DNA from: Litorivivens sp041624475
Lineage (GTDB): Bacteria; Pseudomonadota; Gammaproteobacteria; Pseudomonadales; Spongiibacteraceae
Direction of reading: 5' to 3'
DNA: 64,000 bases
Assembly: GCF_041624475.1 (NCBI RefSeq)
Contig: NZ_JBFJUX010000001.1
Coordinates: 1-64,000 of the forward strand
Positions 24,900-34,234 of this stretch are shown here, piece by piece. Within the stretch, counting starts at the first letter, position 1; every line of letters begins with the position of its first letter. The notes beneath the pieces are model-generated. The model saw only the letters and a list, made by a program, of their open reading frames with translations. It ran no database searches and was not told the DNA's origin. Made by a program: the position numbers and the translations under genes.

Positions 24900-27638
24900 A
24901 TGCAGCTACTCAAAACCCGGCTCGGCCGCAGCCAAGCCGCTGACACAAAAGCAGTTTTCCGGCGTCTGCAGCACTTTAACCAGCAGCGGCTGGAGCGTGC
25001 GCGCTCGCTTTTAGGGCCGCGCCAGCAGCTGTTTCTCGATTTTCTGCCCCTGCTTTTGCACAGCAATCACCCGTCCCTGCCCGGCTTCAAAAGTCTTGCC
25101 TGCCCTGCGGGGATCGTTCAGTTTGATCCGGGCAAGGAGATGGTGGAGCGGGTCAAACGCCACCTGAGCCCGAATTTTCGATTGTCGGCGCCGACCGAGC
25201 GCCCAGCGCTGGAAGCGGTCTATCTGATGGGTTCACTGGGCAGCATTGCCCATGCCCCGAGTTCGGACATCGATGTGTGGGTGTGCCACCGCCCGGAGCT
25301 CACCTCGAAAGAGCGGCTGGAGCTGCGCGCCAAGTGCGATGCGCTGAGCGCCTATGCGGCCTCGGCACTGGGCCTGGAAATGCACCTTTTTCTGATGTGC
25401 GCGGAGGAATTTCGCGCCGGTGAGCGCAAGGCCCTCAGCGGTGAAGACTGCGGCAGTACCCAGCACTTTCTGTTGCTGGATGAGTTTTACCGCAGCTCAA
25501 TCCGCCTGGCGGGCAAATACCTAGCCTGGTGGCTGGTCCCCCCGGACGAGAACTACAGCCTGACCTTCGAGCGATTACAGCACGGCCAGCGGCGTCTCGC
25601 CGCAAACCTGCTGGATCTGGGCAACGTGCACAGTATTCCGGCGGGCGAGTTTGTCGGCGCGGGTATCTGGCAGCTGTTCAAGGCCATTAGCGCGCCCCAC
25701 AAAAGCCTGATCAAGCTCCTGCTGATCGAAGCTTACGCACGCGAGCACCGTCACCTGCCGCCGCTCTCGGAAGAAGTGCGCAGCGCGTTGCACAGTAAAG
25801 CCACAAAGGAGCCGCTCGACCCCTACCTGCAGATCTATCGGCGTCTTGAGGCCTATCTGCTGGCGCGCGAGGAACACGAGCGGCTGGATCTGCTGCGCCG
25901 CGCCTTTTATTTCAAATCGGAACTGCGGCTCAGCCAGCAGCGCGACGAGCTGAGCTGGCGCGAAAAAGAAATGCGCACGCTGGTAAGCAGCTGGGGCTGG
26001 AGCGACGATCAGTTGCGCAATCTGGATATGCGCGATACCTGGCATATTCACCGGGTGCGGGCTGAACATCAGGCGCTGGTGCGCGAACTGACCGGCAGCT
26101 ACCGTTTTCTGCAGGCCTTTGCCTCGGAGCACAAGGCGGACCAGCTGATCAGTTCGCGCGAGATGAGCATTCTCGGGCGCAAGCTGTTTGCCGCCTACGA
26201 GCGTCAACCGGACAAGATTGACCGGGTGGATGGCGATCTGACGCCGACACTCAGCGACAACACGCTCAGCTTCTGCTATCTGGGCAAGGCCGATGCCGAC
26301 ACACCGAACTGGGCGGTAATCGAAGGACGCGTATCGCTATCGCACTGGTCGCAAAGCAAGGCCCTGCGCGAGGGCGACAGCCTGACCGCGCTGATCTGCT
26401 GGTGCCTCGGTAATGGTCTGATCAACAGCGATACCCGCTTTCACCTCGCCTCCGACCACCCCGAACACCATCGCGGCAAACTGGAATCGCTGGTGCAGAT
26501 ATTAAAAAGCCAGCTGCCCGCTTATACCTACGCCGCCCACGCGAATGAACATCGCCGCTTTGAGCATGCACGGCAGGTAGAAGGCATCATCTGCTTTGTC
26601 GGCAACGCCAGCCAGCAGCAGCCGCATGGCGTTGCGATTGTGCGCCATATTGATGTGGTTAGCGTTACCAGCTGGGGTGAAGTGTTCTGCAAGGCCCACA
26701 CCGGTGATCACGCGGTTGCTGAAGCCCTGCAGCATATCGCCGGCAGTGTGGTGAGCCAGAAAGCTGAAATCGCTCTGAGTATTCGCCCTTTTTCAGCCAC
26801 GGCCGAGCACAGCAGCCAGCGCTTCGCCAGCGATCTGCAGGCACTACTGGCGTTTTTTCAGCACGGTAAGCACGGAGACCGTTATATTTATGAATGCGGT
26901 CGTACCTATTACCATTTCCAGTTAAAGCAGCAAAACCTGCGACTCAACAAGGCTGCAAGCTTCAGCCAACTGGCCACATTGCTGGCCCAAAGCGCGAGCG
27001 CATCCAGCCGCATTGAAGTGTGCAACCGCAACCCGCGCCTGAGCGCGCTCTGCGAGGTCGCTAACTTGCAGCGCGAGGGAGAATTGCAGGTCGTTTTTCA
27101 ACGCCGCGAGGAAGCGGCCGATATCTACCTGCTCGACGGGCACGGCGCCATTCACTACCAGCCCCTGCTCTGCCACCACAGCAATATTATGCTTACCCAT
27201 CTGAACTACTTTCTTAAACCGCTGCGGCAGCAATATCTGGTCGCCAGCCCACTGCGCTGGTTTGAGCTTTTCGAGGAGAGCGGAAAGTGGAAGCTCGCGC
27301 CATTCAAGCCAGAAGCCCAGTCAGACAAATTGCGTATTACCGTAAAAATGCTTGCCTATCAGGCAGGCAGCGAAGGCCTGCGCTTTGATATCCAGATCAA
27401 CAACAAAACCCTTCACTTTGCCCAGTACGGCGAAGACATCCTTAAACACGCCGCGCGCTACATTCGCGATTTGCTGCCGGAGGAGGAAGGCCTGCGCTTC
27501 TGCTATTTAAGCCGCATTGAGCACGCGGGCCGAAACAACAGCAAGGCCGGTTTTAGCGAACGCTCGGCGGAGGAGCTGAGCTTGAAAGCGTCGATAGAAG
27601 AAGCGCTTAACTCCGCGCTTCTGGCAGGAGCGGACTGA
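24900..27638 (+). CDS. cyaA: Class I adenylate cyclase
   Basis: A 912-residue cytoplasmic enzyme making cAMP from ATP. The N-terminal catalytic domain holds YLMGSLGSIAHAPSSDIDVWVCHR, the nucleotidyltransferase GS..D.D motif of class I cyclases. The C-terminal half is the regulatory region that in enterobacteria responds to the PTS protein IIA-Glc. Length and overall pattern match the family (about 850-950). The ribosome site is weak (GAGG about 13 bp before the ATG). It is transcribed away from the small membrane protein gene and faces the TerC gene. cAMP-CRP targets cannot be read from this window. Confidence 0.95.
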   Translation: MQLLKTRLGRSQAADTKAVFRRLQHFNQQRLERARSLLGPRQQLFLDFLPLLLHSNHPSLPGFKSLACPAGIVQFDPGKEMVERVKRHLSPNFRLSAPTERPALEAVYLMGSLGSIAHAPSSDIDVWVCHRPELTSKERLELRAKCDALSAYAASALGLEMHLFLMCAEEFRAGERKALSGEDCGSTQHFLLLDEFYRSSIRLAGKYLAWWLVPPDENYSLTFERLQHGQRRLAANLLDLGNVHSIPAGEFVGAGIWQLFKAISAPHKSLIKLLLIEAYAREHRHLPPLSEEVRSALHSKATKEPLDPYLQIYRRLEAYLLAREEHERLDLLRRAFYFKSELRLSQQRDELSWREKEMRTLVSSWGWSDDQLRNLDMRDTWHIHRVRAEHQALVRELTGSYRFLQAFASEHKADQLISSREMSILGRKLFAAYERQPDKIDRVDGDLTPTLSDNTLSFCYLGKADADTPNWAVIEGRVSLSHWSQSKALREGDSLTALICWCLGNGLINSDTRFHLASDHPEHHRGKLESLVQILKSQLPAYTYAAHANEHRRFEHARQVEGIICFVGNASQQQPHGVAIVRHIDVVSVTSWGEVFCKAHTGDHAVAEALQHIAGSVVSQKAEIALSIRPFSATAEHSSQRFASDLQALLAFFQHGKHGDRYIYECGRTYYHFQLKQQNLRLNKAASFSQLATLLAQSASASSRIEVCNRNPRLSALCEVANLQREGELQVVFQRREEAADIYLLDGHGAIHYQPLLCHHSNIMLTHLNYFLKPLRQQYLVASPLRWFELFEESGKWKLAPFKPEAQSDKLRITVKMLAYQAGSEGLRFDIQINNKTLHFAQYGEDILKHAARYIRDLLPEEEGLRFCYLSRIEHAGRNNSKAGFSERSAEELSLKASIEEALNSALLAGAD

Positions 27639-27753
27639 TAGTCGTTATAGCGCACTCAAAGCACTTCGTAACGAGCGCCACGATGTGACGATCTCGTGAC
27701 GCCCCTGCCACGTTTCAATAGATTGCTTCGCTACACTTCGCAATGACAAGACC

Positions 27754-28488
27754 TCAGCCGATTTTTTTCTGCAGCCGAATCGCCTGCTTGCTTTTGCGCA
27801 TTTTGATATTCAGCAACTCCACCGTCACAGAAAAAGCCATCGCGAAGTAGACGTAGCCTTTGGGCACATGCACATCAAAACCTTCGGCAATCAGGGTCAC
27901 GCCGATCAGAATCAAAAAGGCCAGCGCCAGCATTTTAATCGTGGGATTGGCGTCGACAAAGTCGGCAATCGATTTGGACGCCAGCAACATCACCAGCACG
28001 GATACCACTACCGCAATCACCATAATGGAAATCTGATCGACCATGCCCACGGCGGTAATCACCGAATCCAGCGAAAACACAATATCGAGCAGCATGATTT
28101 GAAACAGCACGGAACCAAAGGTTGCCACTACCGGGCCGCCGCCCTCATCATCGTCAAGCTCAAAACTGTTGTGAATTTCATGAGTCGATTTGAGCAGCAG
28201 AAACAGCCCACCCCCCACCAAAATCAGATCGCGCCCGGAAATACTTTCACCAAACACGGTAAACAGCTCCGCCGTCAGGCCCATCACCCAGCTCAGCGCA
28301 AACAACAATGCCAGCCGCGCAAACATGGCGAGCCCGATGCCGATACGCCGCGCGCTGTCGCGCTGATGGGCCGGCAGACGCGCCACCAGAATCGAAATAA
28401 AAATAATGTTGTCGATGCCGAGGACAATTTCCAAAGCGATCAGCGTTGACAGAGCCACCCAGGCTTCGGGGCTGGCAAGCCATTCCAT
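27754..28488 (-). CDS. TerC family integral membrane protein
   Basis: A 244-residue inner-membrane protein with about seven helices. It has the paired TerC signatures ALEIVLGIDNIIFISILVARLP near the N-terminus and LLDIVFSLDSVITAVGMVDQ in the middle, whose acidic residues in membrane helices are thought to bind metal ions. Related proteins export manganese (MeeF/MeeY type) or associate with tellurite resistance. No ter operon partners lie nearby, so a metal-transport role is more likely. A cytoplasmic acidic loop (ELDDDEGGG) lies between the halves. Confidence 0.88.
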   Translation of the reverse strand: MEWLASPEAWVALSTLIALEIVLGIDNIIFISILVARLPAHQRDSARRIGIGLAMFARLALLFALSWVMGLTAELFTVFGESISGRDLILVGGGLFLLLKSTHEIHNSFELDDDEGGGPVVATFGSVLFQIMLLDIVFSLDSVITAVGMVDQISIMVIAVVVSVLVMLLASKSIADFVDANPTIKMLALAFLILIGVTLIAEGFDVHVPKGYVYFAMAFSVTVELLNIKMRKSKQAIRLQKKIG

Positions 28489-28584
28489 CGTTTATCTCCA
28501 GTCAGCGATATAGAAGGCGCAGGTTGCGCACAGGCCGTGCAAATTGCGTGATTTGAAGCAGCCCGTCAACAGCCGGCTGTGTGA

Positions 28585-31152
28585 TTACTGCTCATCGGGC
28601 ACCGCTGCGCTGCTCGAAAGTCGGCGGTGCAGGTAGGACAGTCCGAGCAGCGCCAGACCAAGCCCCATAAAGGACGCCACCCGAAGCAAGCCGGCAAGAT
28701 CTGACATATCGACCACAAAGATTTTCGCGATAACCGCCAGCAACATTCCCATGCCGGCCTTGTACAGCGCAGCTGAATTTTTTCGCGCCGCCTGCACCAC
28801 AGCGCCAATGGCAATCAACAACCAGACCAGCGAGTAAGTATAGAGCTCGCCACTGGAGGTCACCCGCGACGCGCTGACGTCGCCGTTCCACAGGTGCCGG
28901 ATTTCCAGATTCACAAACACAAAAAATGCCAGGGCAAAAACACCCAAAGCAAAACGGCGAGACCCTGGCAGATAGTAACGCGCTGCCAGCGCCGCCATCA
29001 CCACCGGCAGCCCGTAGGCCAGCAACAGGCTATTGACTATCGGGGTTTGGGCGACACCCTGTGACAGAAAGTAGGGGTTATGCACAGTGAGCAACAGCAC
29101 ATAAGCCCCCAGACTCATACAAAACAAAACTTTCGCCGCCACGGCGTAAACGCGGGCCAAATGCTGTGATAGTTGCCCACGATAGTGGTATACCAAAGCC
29201 AGCGCCGCCCACAGGTTGGCGTTGATCGCGGCCTCAAGGTAGTTAAAAGTGTGCGCAAAGATGTTGCCATCGTAGAGCCAATAGCGAATTTCCGTGGCCA
29301 GTGTCAGCACCAGCAGATGCAGTGCCGCTGCCTCCAGCCAGCGCCGGATGGCCTGCCCGGAGTGCAGCATACGCGCGGCAATCACACAGCAGGCTGTCGC
29401 GGCACCGTAGGTCCACAGCGACCAGTGCACAGTGTCCGGATAACTCAACAGCCAGGGGTTGAAGGTCAGTCGCGCCACCACCACGGCAACCAACACTTTA
29501 ATCAGCCAATCGACACCACCCAACTGGTACCGCCGAATCGCCCAGGTCAATGAAATCAGCTGCAGGGCCAGTGCCAGCGTCAGCCCCGCCTCTTCAAAAG
29601 CAATCGCTACCGCCACTGAATAGGCCGCGTGACCTGCCAATAACAGCCACAGCGCCGAAACATCACTTTTGCCGCCGGACAGCCGCTGGGAGCTGACAAA
29701 AACATACCCCGCCCCCAATAACACCGTGACCGCCGCCCAGTAGGCGTCATTAAGCACGCCCGGAAATAACAGGTGGCATGCCGCAATCCAGATGACCGGG
29801 GAGAGAAAGGCGAGCGAGGCCCACAGGGCAGCATGGCGACCTTGCCGCAATAACCAAAGACTGCCGCCACTGAACACGGCCGCGGTAACCGTAAAGGCGA
29901 AGGCGATATCGGCAAAGGCCCCGATTGGCGGTTGTGCGCCGTCCAGCAGCGGCAGCAGGGCCGGAACCAGCAAGGCAAACAGCGACAGCCAAGGCAGAAT
30001 CGCCAGGTCATCCCTGCGGCGCGCCGCAATAAACAGCACAGCCACAAAGGGCAGATGTATCAACATAGCCGCGCTGGATAGCCCGGACCCGGACACCGCC
30101 TGTTTTGTCTGTGACAGCCCCAGCAGCACGAGCAAGCTGAGCAGACTCAACAGGTCGCGTTGCCAAGGCGGCGACAACAGGCTTCGCCAGGGAATGGATG
30201 ACAGCGCTTCTTGTCGCGTCAGGCGCCAGTCAAACGCGGGCAGTGCGAGTAATGCCCACGCCAACAGAGCCAGATAAAAAGGCCTGAACAGATCGGCACT
30301 ATCAGCGGACAACGACAGCAAACCCCAGATCACCATGCCCGCCATGGTGCCCAACCAGAGCCACGACCGGTACACATAGTGCAGCAGCACCAGCGCGGCG
30401 GCCGATACAATCAATGCGTAGATCAGGGCGGCGGTCAGATTATTGCTGCCGGTTGAGACCAGTAGCGGTACGCCATAGGCGCCGAGCAAACCAATAGCCG
30501 CCAACATCGGTCCGTGGCGCAATGCCAGCAACATGGTGGCAAAGGAAATCACCGCCAGCAGGCTAAATACCCAGGTCGGTGACAGTAACTGGTAGAGATG
30601 CAACGCGGCGAGCAGCCCGGCGTAGAGGGTAATACTGGCGCCGCCGGCCAGCGCCGCTATGGCTGGTTGCGCGCCGAGACGGCGCCGTAAAAATTCTGCT
30701 GCGCCGTGCAGCACCAAGCCGCTGAGCACCGCCAGGGTAATACGCGCCGCCGGACCCAGCAGGCCCTGCTCAATCCCATAGCGCACCATAAAAATACCGG
30801 CGAGCCCAATGCAGGCCCCGCCCAGCCAGATCATCCAGTGAGTCTTAAGTGCCTCTAGCCACAGCGCCACCGGCGAGGGCTTTGTTGCGCGCGGCCGGTT
30901 TGGCGCAGTCTGCGCGGGCACGGTCGCAGTCTGAACGGGCTTCGGTGTTTCAGTCGACGGCGACTGCTCAGTGCGTGGCGGCGCTGACGACGGGCCGCGT
31001 TGATAGAGCAGCTCCTCCTTTAATCGCCAGATCTGCTTTTGCAGCTCGGCGACGCGCTGCTCCAGCGCGCGGGTGCGGTTGAAGGCAAGCCAACCCAGCA
31101 CCGCACCGATTACCAGGCCACATGCAACGATTGCCAGTATCAGGAATCCCAT
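28585..31152 (-). CDS. DUF2339 multi-pass membrane protein
   Basis: An 855-residue protein with an N-terminal membrane helix (residues 3-23), a coiled-coil stretch (EQRVAELQKQIWRLKEELL), a Pro/Thr-rich linker and then more than twenty hydrophobic segments filling the rest. This layout is that of the DUF2339 family (PF10101), of unknown function and common in proteobacteria. There are many Trp and Leu residues and few charged loops. It probably forms its own transcription unit, 96 bp from the TerC gene. Confidence 0.82.
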   Translation of the reverse strand: MGFLILAIVACGLVIGAVLGWLAFNRTRALEQRVAELQKQIWRLKEELLYQRGPSSAPPRTEQSPSTETPKPVQTATVPAQTAPNRPRATKPSPVALWLEALKTHWMIWLGGACIGLAGIFMVRYGIEQGLLGPAARITLAVLSGLVLHGAAEFLRRRLGAQPAIAALAGGASITLYAGLLAALHLYQLLSPTWVFSLLAVISFATMLLALRHGPMLAAIGLLGAYGVPLLVSTGSNNLTAALIYALIVSAAALVLLHYVYRSWLWLGTMAGMVIWGLLSLSADSADLFRPFYLALLAWALLALPAFDWRLTRQEALSSIPWRSLLSPPWQRDLLSLLSLLVLLGLSQTKQAVSGSGLSSAAMLIHLPFVAVLFIAARRRDDLAILPWLSLFALLVPALLPLLDGAQPPIGAFADIAFAFTVTAAVFSGGSLWLLRQGRHAALWASLAFLSPVIWIAACHLLFPGVLNDAYWAAVTVLLGAGYVFVSSQRLSGGKSDVSALWLLLAGHAAYSVAVAIAFEEAGLTLALALQLISLTWAIRRYQLGGVDWLIKVLVAVVVARLTFNPWLLSYPDTVHWSLWTYGAATACCVIAARMLHSGQAIRRWLEAAALHLLVLTLATEIRYWLYDGNIFAHTFNYLEAAINANLWAALALVYHYRGQLSQHLARVYAVAAKVLFCMSLGAYVLLLTVHNPYFLSQGVAQTPIVNSLLLAYGLPVVMAALAARYYLPGSRRFALGVFALAFFVFVNLEIRHLWNGDVSASRVTSSGELYTYSLVWLLIAIGAVVQAARKNSAALYKAGMGMLLAVIAKIFVVDMSDLAGLLRVASFMGLGLALLGLSYLHRRLSSSAAVPDEQ

Positions 31153-31285
31153 GCCTTCGCTTCCTTTTTATTTTCCCCTTACTGTACAGGCAGTGTGCTG
31201 CAGGTAACAGCGGACCTGTCACGACAAGGTTCCACCCTTTCGGGCGGCGAAGTCATGCTAAACTCGCCAGCCGAAAACGCCTATA

Positions 31286-31305
31286 AACATTTGCTTGAGA
31301 ATGTT
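31286..31305. promoter_or_regulatory. Candidate TetR operator (AACATT-N8-AATGTT), copy 1
   Basis: A 20-bp interrupted palindrome ending 45 bp before the ATG of the TetR gene. The same half-sites with the same 8-base spacer occur at 33328-33347 before the cycloisomerase-like gene. The match is seen; operator function is inferred. Confidence 0.6.
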
Positions 31306-31350
31306 TTATAAAGAGACCTTCTCCAAGCGGCAACACCACGGGTTAACAGG

Positions 31351-31974
31351 ATGACAACGGACGACACCGGCAAGCTCGGCAAACAGGCCCAGAAAACGCT
31401 CATCGCGCGGGAAAAAATTCTGAACGCCGTGATCTCCCTGATCAATGAAGGGGGCTTTGGCGCGGCCAGTTCAAGCAAGATCTCGCGCCGCGCCGGCTTG
31501 ACCTGGGGTGCGGTGCAGCACCACTTCGGCTCCAAGGAAGATATTCTGGCGGCTATCCTCGATCAGTCCCACCAGCGCTTTACCGAGCTGATGGACAGCG
31601 ATGCAAGCACCGCCGGTAGCCTGAAAAACCGGGTTGACCAGTTCGTCGAACGCATGTGGCAGCACTACCAGAGTGATCTGTATGTGGCGACGCTGGAGAT
31701 TCTGCTGGCCAGCCGCAAAAACCCGCTCACCGCCGCCGAATCTAAAATCCAGCAGCAATCGAGCAGCCACGCCGACACTATGCAGGCCTGGTTCGGCGAC
31801 TGTTCACTGAACGACGAGGATCTGCTGGAAGCACTGATCTACACCCACACCTTTCTCACCGGGCTGATGATCGAGCAGGTGTTTGAAGGTGAGATCGCCA
31901 ACGAGCAAGCCCACCTGGATCGCATCAAGCGCAGCATGCTGATGATGCTGCGCGGCAAAAAACTGTTGGCCTGA
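31351..31974 (+). CDS. TetR/AcrR family transcriptional regulator
   Basis: A 207-residue repressor-type protein. Residues about 18-64 form the TetR helix-turn-helix, including AREKILNAVISLINEGGFGAAS and ISRRAGLTWGAVQHHFGSKEDILAAIL. The C-terminal ligand-binding domain is all-helical and unrelated to a known ligand class by eye. A palindrome in its own promoter is repeated in front of the cycloeucalenol-cycloisomerase-like gene 1.4 kb away, suggesting autoregulation and control of that gene. It converges with the histidine kinase gene, with only 5 bp between the stops. Confidence 0.88.
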   Translation: MTTDDTGKLGKQAQKTLIAREKILNAVISLINEGGFGAASSSKISRRAGLTWGAVQHHFGSKEDILAAILDQSHQRFTELMDSDASTAGSLKNRVDQFVERMWQHYQSDLYVATLEILLASRKNPLTAAESKIQQQSSSHADTMQAWFGDCSLNDEDLLEALIYTHTFLTGLMIEQVFEGEIANEQAHLDRIKRSMLMMLRGKKLLA

Positions 31975-31979
31975 ACCAC

Positions 31980-33206
31980 TCAGGCCATGGACGGCCGCTG
32001 CGGGAAGTAAACCCGAAAGTTGGCGCCCTTGCCTTCTCGGCTGTCCACATCGATGGTGCCGCCGTACTTCTCAATGATTTTCTTGCAGATCGCCAGACCA
32101 ATACCGCGCCCCTCACCGTCGCGGCCCTCGGCAAAGCGAAAGATCCGCTCGCGATCGGCCTCGGCAATACCGATACCGTTGTCTCGCACATGGAAGCCCA
32201 CCAGGTTTCGGTCGGCCGGGCGCAGCGGCCCAATCTCAATCACCGGGGCACGCCCTTCCGCCGTATATTTCAGCGCATTGCTCAGCAGGTTCAGCAGGAT
32301 CTGATGCAGGTGGTAGCGCTCCACGGGCAGCTCGGGCAGTACATTTTTAATGACAGACACTTCGCGCTTGCGAATCTGGATCGCCAAATCACGCAACACT
32401 TCCTCGGCCACACTGTTAACATCGGTGTCTTCGGCCGGCACTGTCACCGACTCGACCCGGGCGTAGGACAACAGGGAGTCAATCAGCTCGCTCATGCGCT
32501 CGCTGGTGTCCGCAATATCCAGCGCATTGCTTTTCAGCTCCGCCTCGTGCTCAGGCCTCAGCTTGCTGCTGAGCAGCCGCGCCTGGGCGCGAATTTTTTT
32601 GAGCGGTTCGCGCAGGTCGTGGGCGGTAATGTTGGCGTACTCATTCAGCTCGCGGTTGCTGGCTTCCAGTGCCCTGTTGTTGGCCACCAGCAGACGCTTG
32701 GCATTTTCCAGCTCGGCGGTGCGCTCCTGCACCTGAATTTCCAGCTGGTTGGACAGCGTTTCCAGTTCTTTTGCCTGCTGGGCGTTGCGGGCTGCTTCAC
32801 CGGCCAGCTGTTCATTCAAACCCTGAAGTACTCGGTTGCTCGGTATCGCTAGGGCCTTCGGTATCAGCGGCCACACCAGAACGGCAGTCCCGATTGAGGC
32901 GACTGCCGTAATTGCCTTGATGGAGCCGCTCAGCCAGTAGGCGCCATACCACACGTTGTAAATGTTCACGAGGTGGGTGGTGCCGCAGGCAAAAATGAAA
33001 ATGGCGAACATTACGAACATGTAGTTGAAGCTGAGGTCATCGCGGCGGCGCACCAGATAGACCAGCGCCAAGGGAATGGTGAAATACGCCAACACAATAA
33101 TTGCATCGGTAATCACATGCAGCGATACCAGCCGGTCGTCCCACAGATAACAGTGGCCGTGGGGGGGCATCTTGTTGCCGAAAAAGGTGTCGAAGAAATT
33201 GCTCAT
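31980..33206 (-). CDS. Histidine kinase with ethylene-receptor-like membrane domain
   Basis: 408 residues from the ATG at 33206, chosen for a GGAG site 8 bp upstream; a longer frame starts at 33266. The N-terminal three-helix domain (residues about 25-120) keeps the residues that bind copper and ethylene in plant ETR1: Asp34, Tyr41, Ile71, Cys74 and His78, each exactly nine above the ETR1 numbers (25, 32, 62, 65, 69). A coiled coil follows, then HisKA (ITAHDLREPLKKI), the N box (LLNLLSNALKYT) and G boxes (VRDNGIGI, GRGIGLAICKKI). There is no GAF domain. The likely partner is the single-domain receiver encoded at 35277-35768. Ethylene binding is predicted, not shown. Confidence 0.87.
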   Translation of the reverse strand: MSNFFDTFFGNKMPPHGHCYLWDDRLVSLHVITDAIIVLAYFTIPLALVYLVRRRDDLSFNYMFVMFAIFIFACGTTHLVNIYNVWYGAYWLSGSIKAITAVASIGTAVLVWPLIPKALAIPSNRVLQGLNEQLAGEAARNAQQAKELETLSNQLEIQVQERTAELENAKRLLVANNRALEASNRELNEYANITAHDLREPLKKIRAQARLLSSKLRPEHEAELKSNALDIADTSERMSELIDSLLSYARVESVTVPAEDTDVNSVAEEVLRDLAIQIRKREVSVIKNVLPELPVERYHLHQILLNLLSNALKYTAEGRAPVIEIGPLRPADRNLVGFHVRDNGIGIAEADRERIFRFAEGRDGEGRGIGLAICKKIIEKYGGTIDVDSREGKGANFRVYFPQRPSMA

Positions 33207-33327
33207 AGCAGCTCCGGAAGGAAGAGGTGTAATCTGGCAAGGATTCGCCTGCCCAGTGTAGTTCAATAGGACAGCCTGCGACCAGCAAAGGGCCCAGCGT
33301 CATTGACAGCGGCAGTGTCCAGACAAT

Positions 33328-33347
33328 AACATTTCTGACAAAATGTT
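33328..33347. promoter_or_regulatory. Candidate TetR operator (AACATT-N8-AATGTT), copy 2
   Basis: A 20-bp interrupted palindrome 15 bp before the ATG of the cycloisomerase-like gene, where bound repressor would block transcription or elongation. The half-sites and spacer are identical to the copy upstream of the TetR gene. Confidence 0.6.
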
Positions 33348-33362
33348 TTTGAGAATAATACG

Positions 33363-34199
33363 ATGACTGCTCCCGGCTACTGGTTCTCCCGCAACCCCGA
33401 CAAGGCTTGGGGCGAGAAATTTTTCCTCGCCTATATTCCAGTGTTTTTTGCCTACAACGCCCTGATGCAGCAGACCGGCTGGCTGGATGCGGGCAATTTC
33501 TGGCATATCACCCAGAACCTGATCATGTGGTTTCCATTTTGCGTGATTCTGCCCTGGGTGCTGCGACGCAACAGCGGTGTGCCCTGGCAGCAGAGCTATT
33601 GGTTCAAGCTGAACCTGTACATGGCCGTGTTTATTTTCTTTTGCACGTACTTTCATACCGAGTATTTCTTCGATGTGCTTGGGCTGCGCTATCGCTTCAA
33701 CGATGTGAGCCTCTACTTTGACTCGGTTCTGGTCGGCCCCGATGAAGCTACTGCGCTGGCCCAGCACAAGAAAGTACCACCGGGCATGTACCTGAACTCC
33801 ATCGCCTTTTTTATCGTCTATCACACCGCCGCCGTGGTGCTGATGCGCCGCATTCGCAGTATGACCGAAGGCTGGGGCGGAGCCATGAAGCGCATCGCCT
33901 GGGTGGTCATCGTCGCGGCTACGGCGCTGTTTTTTGCCTGGGCCGAAACCTACTTCTATATCACCGACGATGCGGCAGCCAATGTCTGGTACGTGGATCT
34001 GGAGCGCATGCTCAAGTGGGGCTCTATCTATTACGCGATGTATTTTATTGTCAGCTTCCCGAATGTGTTCCGGCTCGACGAGGAGCAAAACAACTGGAGC
34101 CTGTCGCGCACGGTGCTCGAAGCTTGCGCGGTGAGCGCCATCAGCCTGCTGTTGCTGGATCTGTGGGCCCTGATTCTGGGACCTGTCGTTGCGGCATGA
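33363..34199 (+). CDS. Cycloeucalenol cycloisomerase-like membrane protein
   Basis: A 278-residue protein with about six to eight hydrophobic segments. Its pattern follows plant cycloeucalenol cycloisomerase (CPI1), which opens the cyclopropane ring of 9,19-cyclopropyl sterols. Shared features, recalled from the plant protein, are an NPDKAWGEKFFL start, YWFKLNLYMAVF, TYFHTEYFFDVLG, then YYAMYFIVSFPNVFRLDE followed by W.LSR and LLDLWALILGP at the end. Substrate in this bacterium is unknown; no squalene epoxidase or oxidosqualene cyclase lies in the window. A steroid-dehydrogenase-like gene follows 35 bp later, and a TetR operator candidate precedes it. The ribosome site is weak. Confidence 0.75.
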   Translation: MTAPGYWFSRNPDKAWGEKFFLAYIPVFFAYNALMQQTGWLDAGNFWHITQNLIMWFPFCVILPWVLRRNSGVPWQQSYWFKLNLYMAVFIFFCTYFHTEYFFDVLGLRYRFNDVSLYFDSVLVGPDEATALAQHKKVPPGMYLNSIAFFIVYHTAAVVLMRRIRSMTEGWGGAMKRIAWVVIVAATALFFAWAETYFYITDDAAANVWYVDLERMLKWGSIYYAMYFIVSFPNVFRLDEEQNNWSLSRTVLEACAVSAISLLLLDLWALILGPVVAA

Positions 34200-34234
34200 G
34201 TCGCGGACTGAATGGCGCCCAAGGAGTTACAACA

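Noticed and set aside
33300..34088. 262-residue open frame opposite the cycloisomerase-like gene
   Set aside because: The plus-strand gene has clear membrane segments and family stretches; this frame shows neither.
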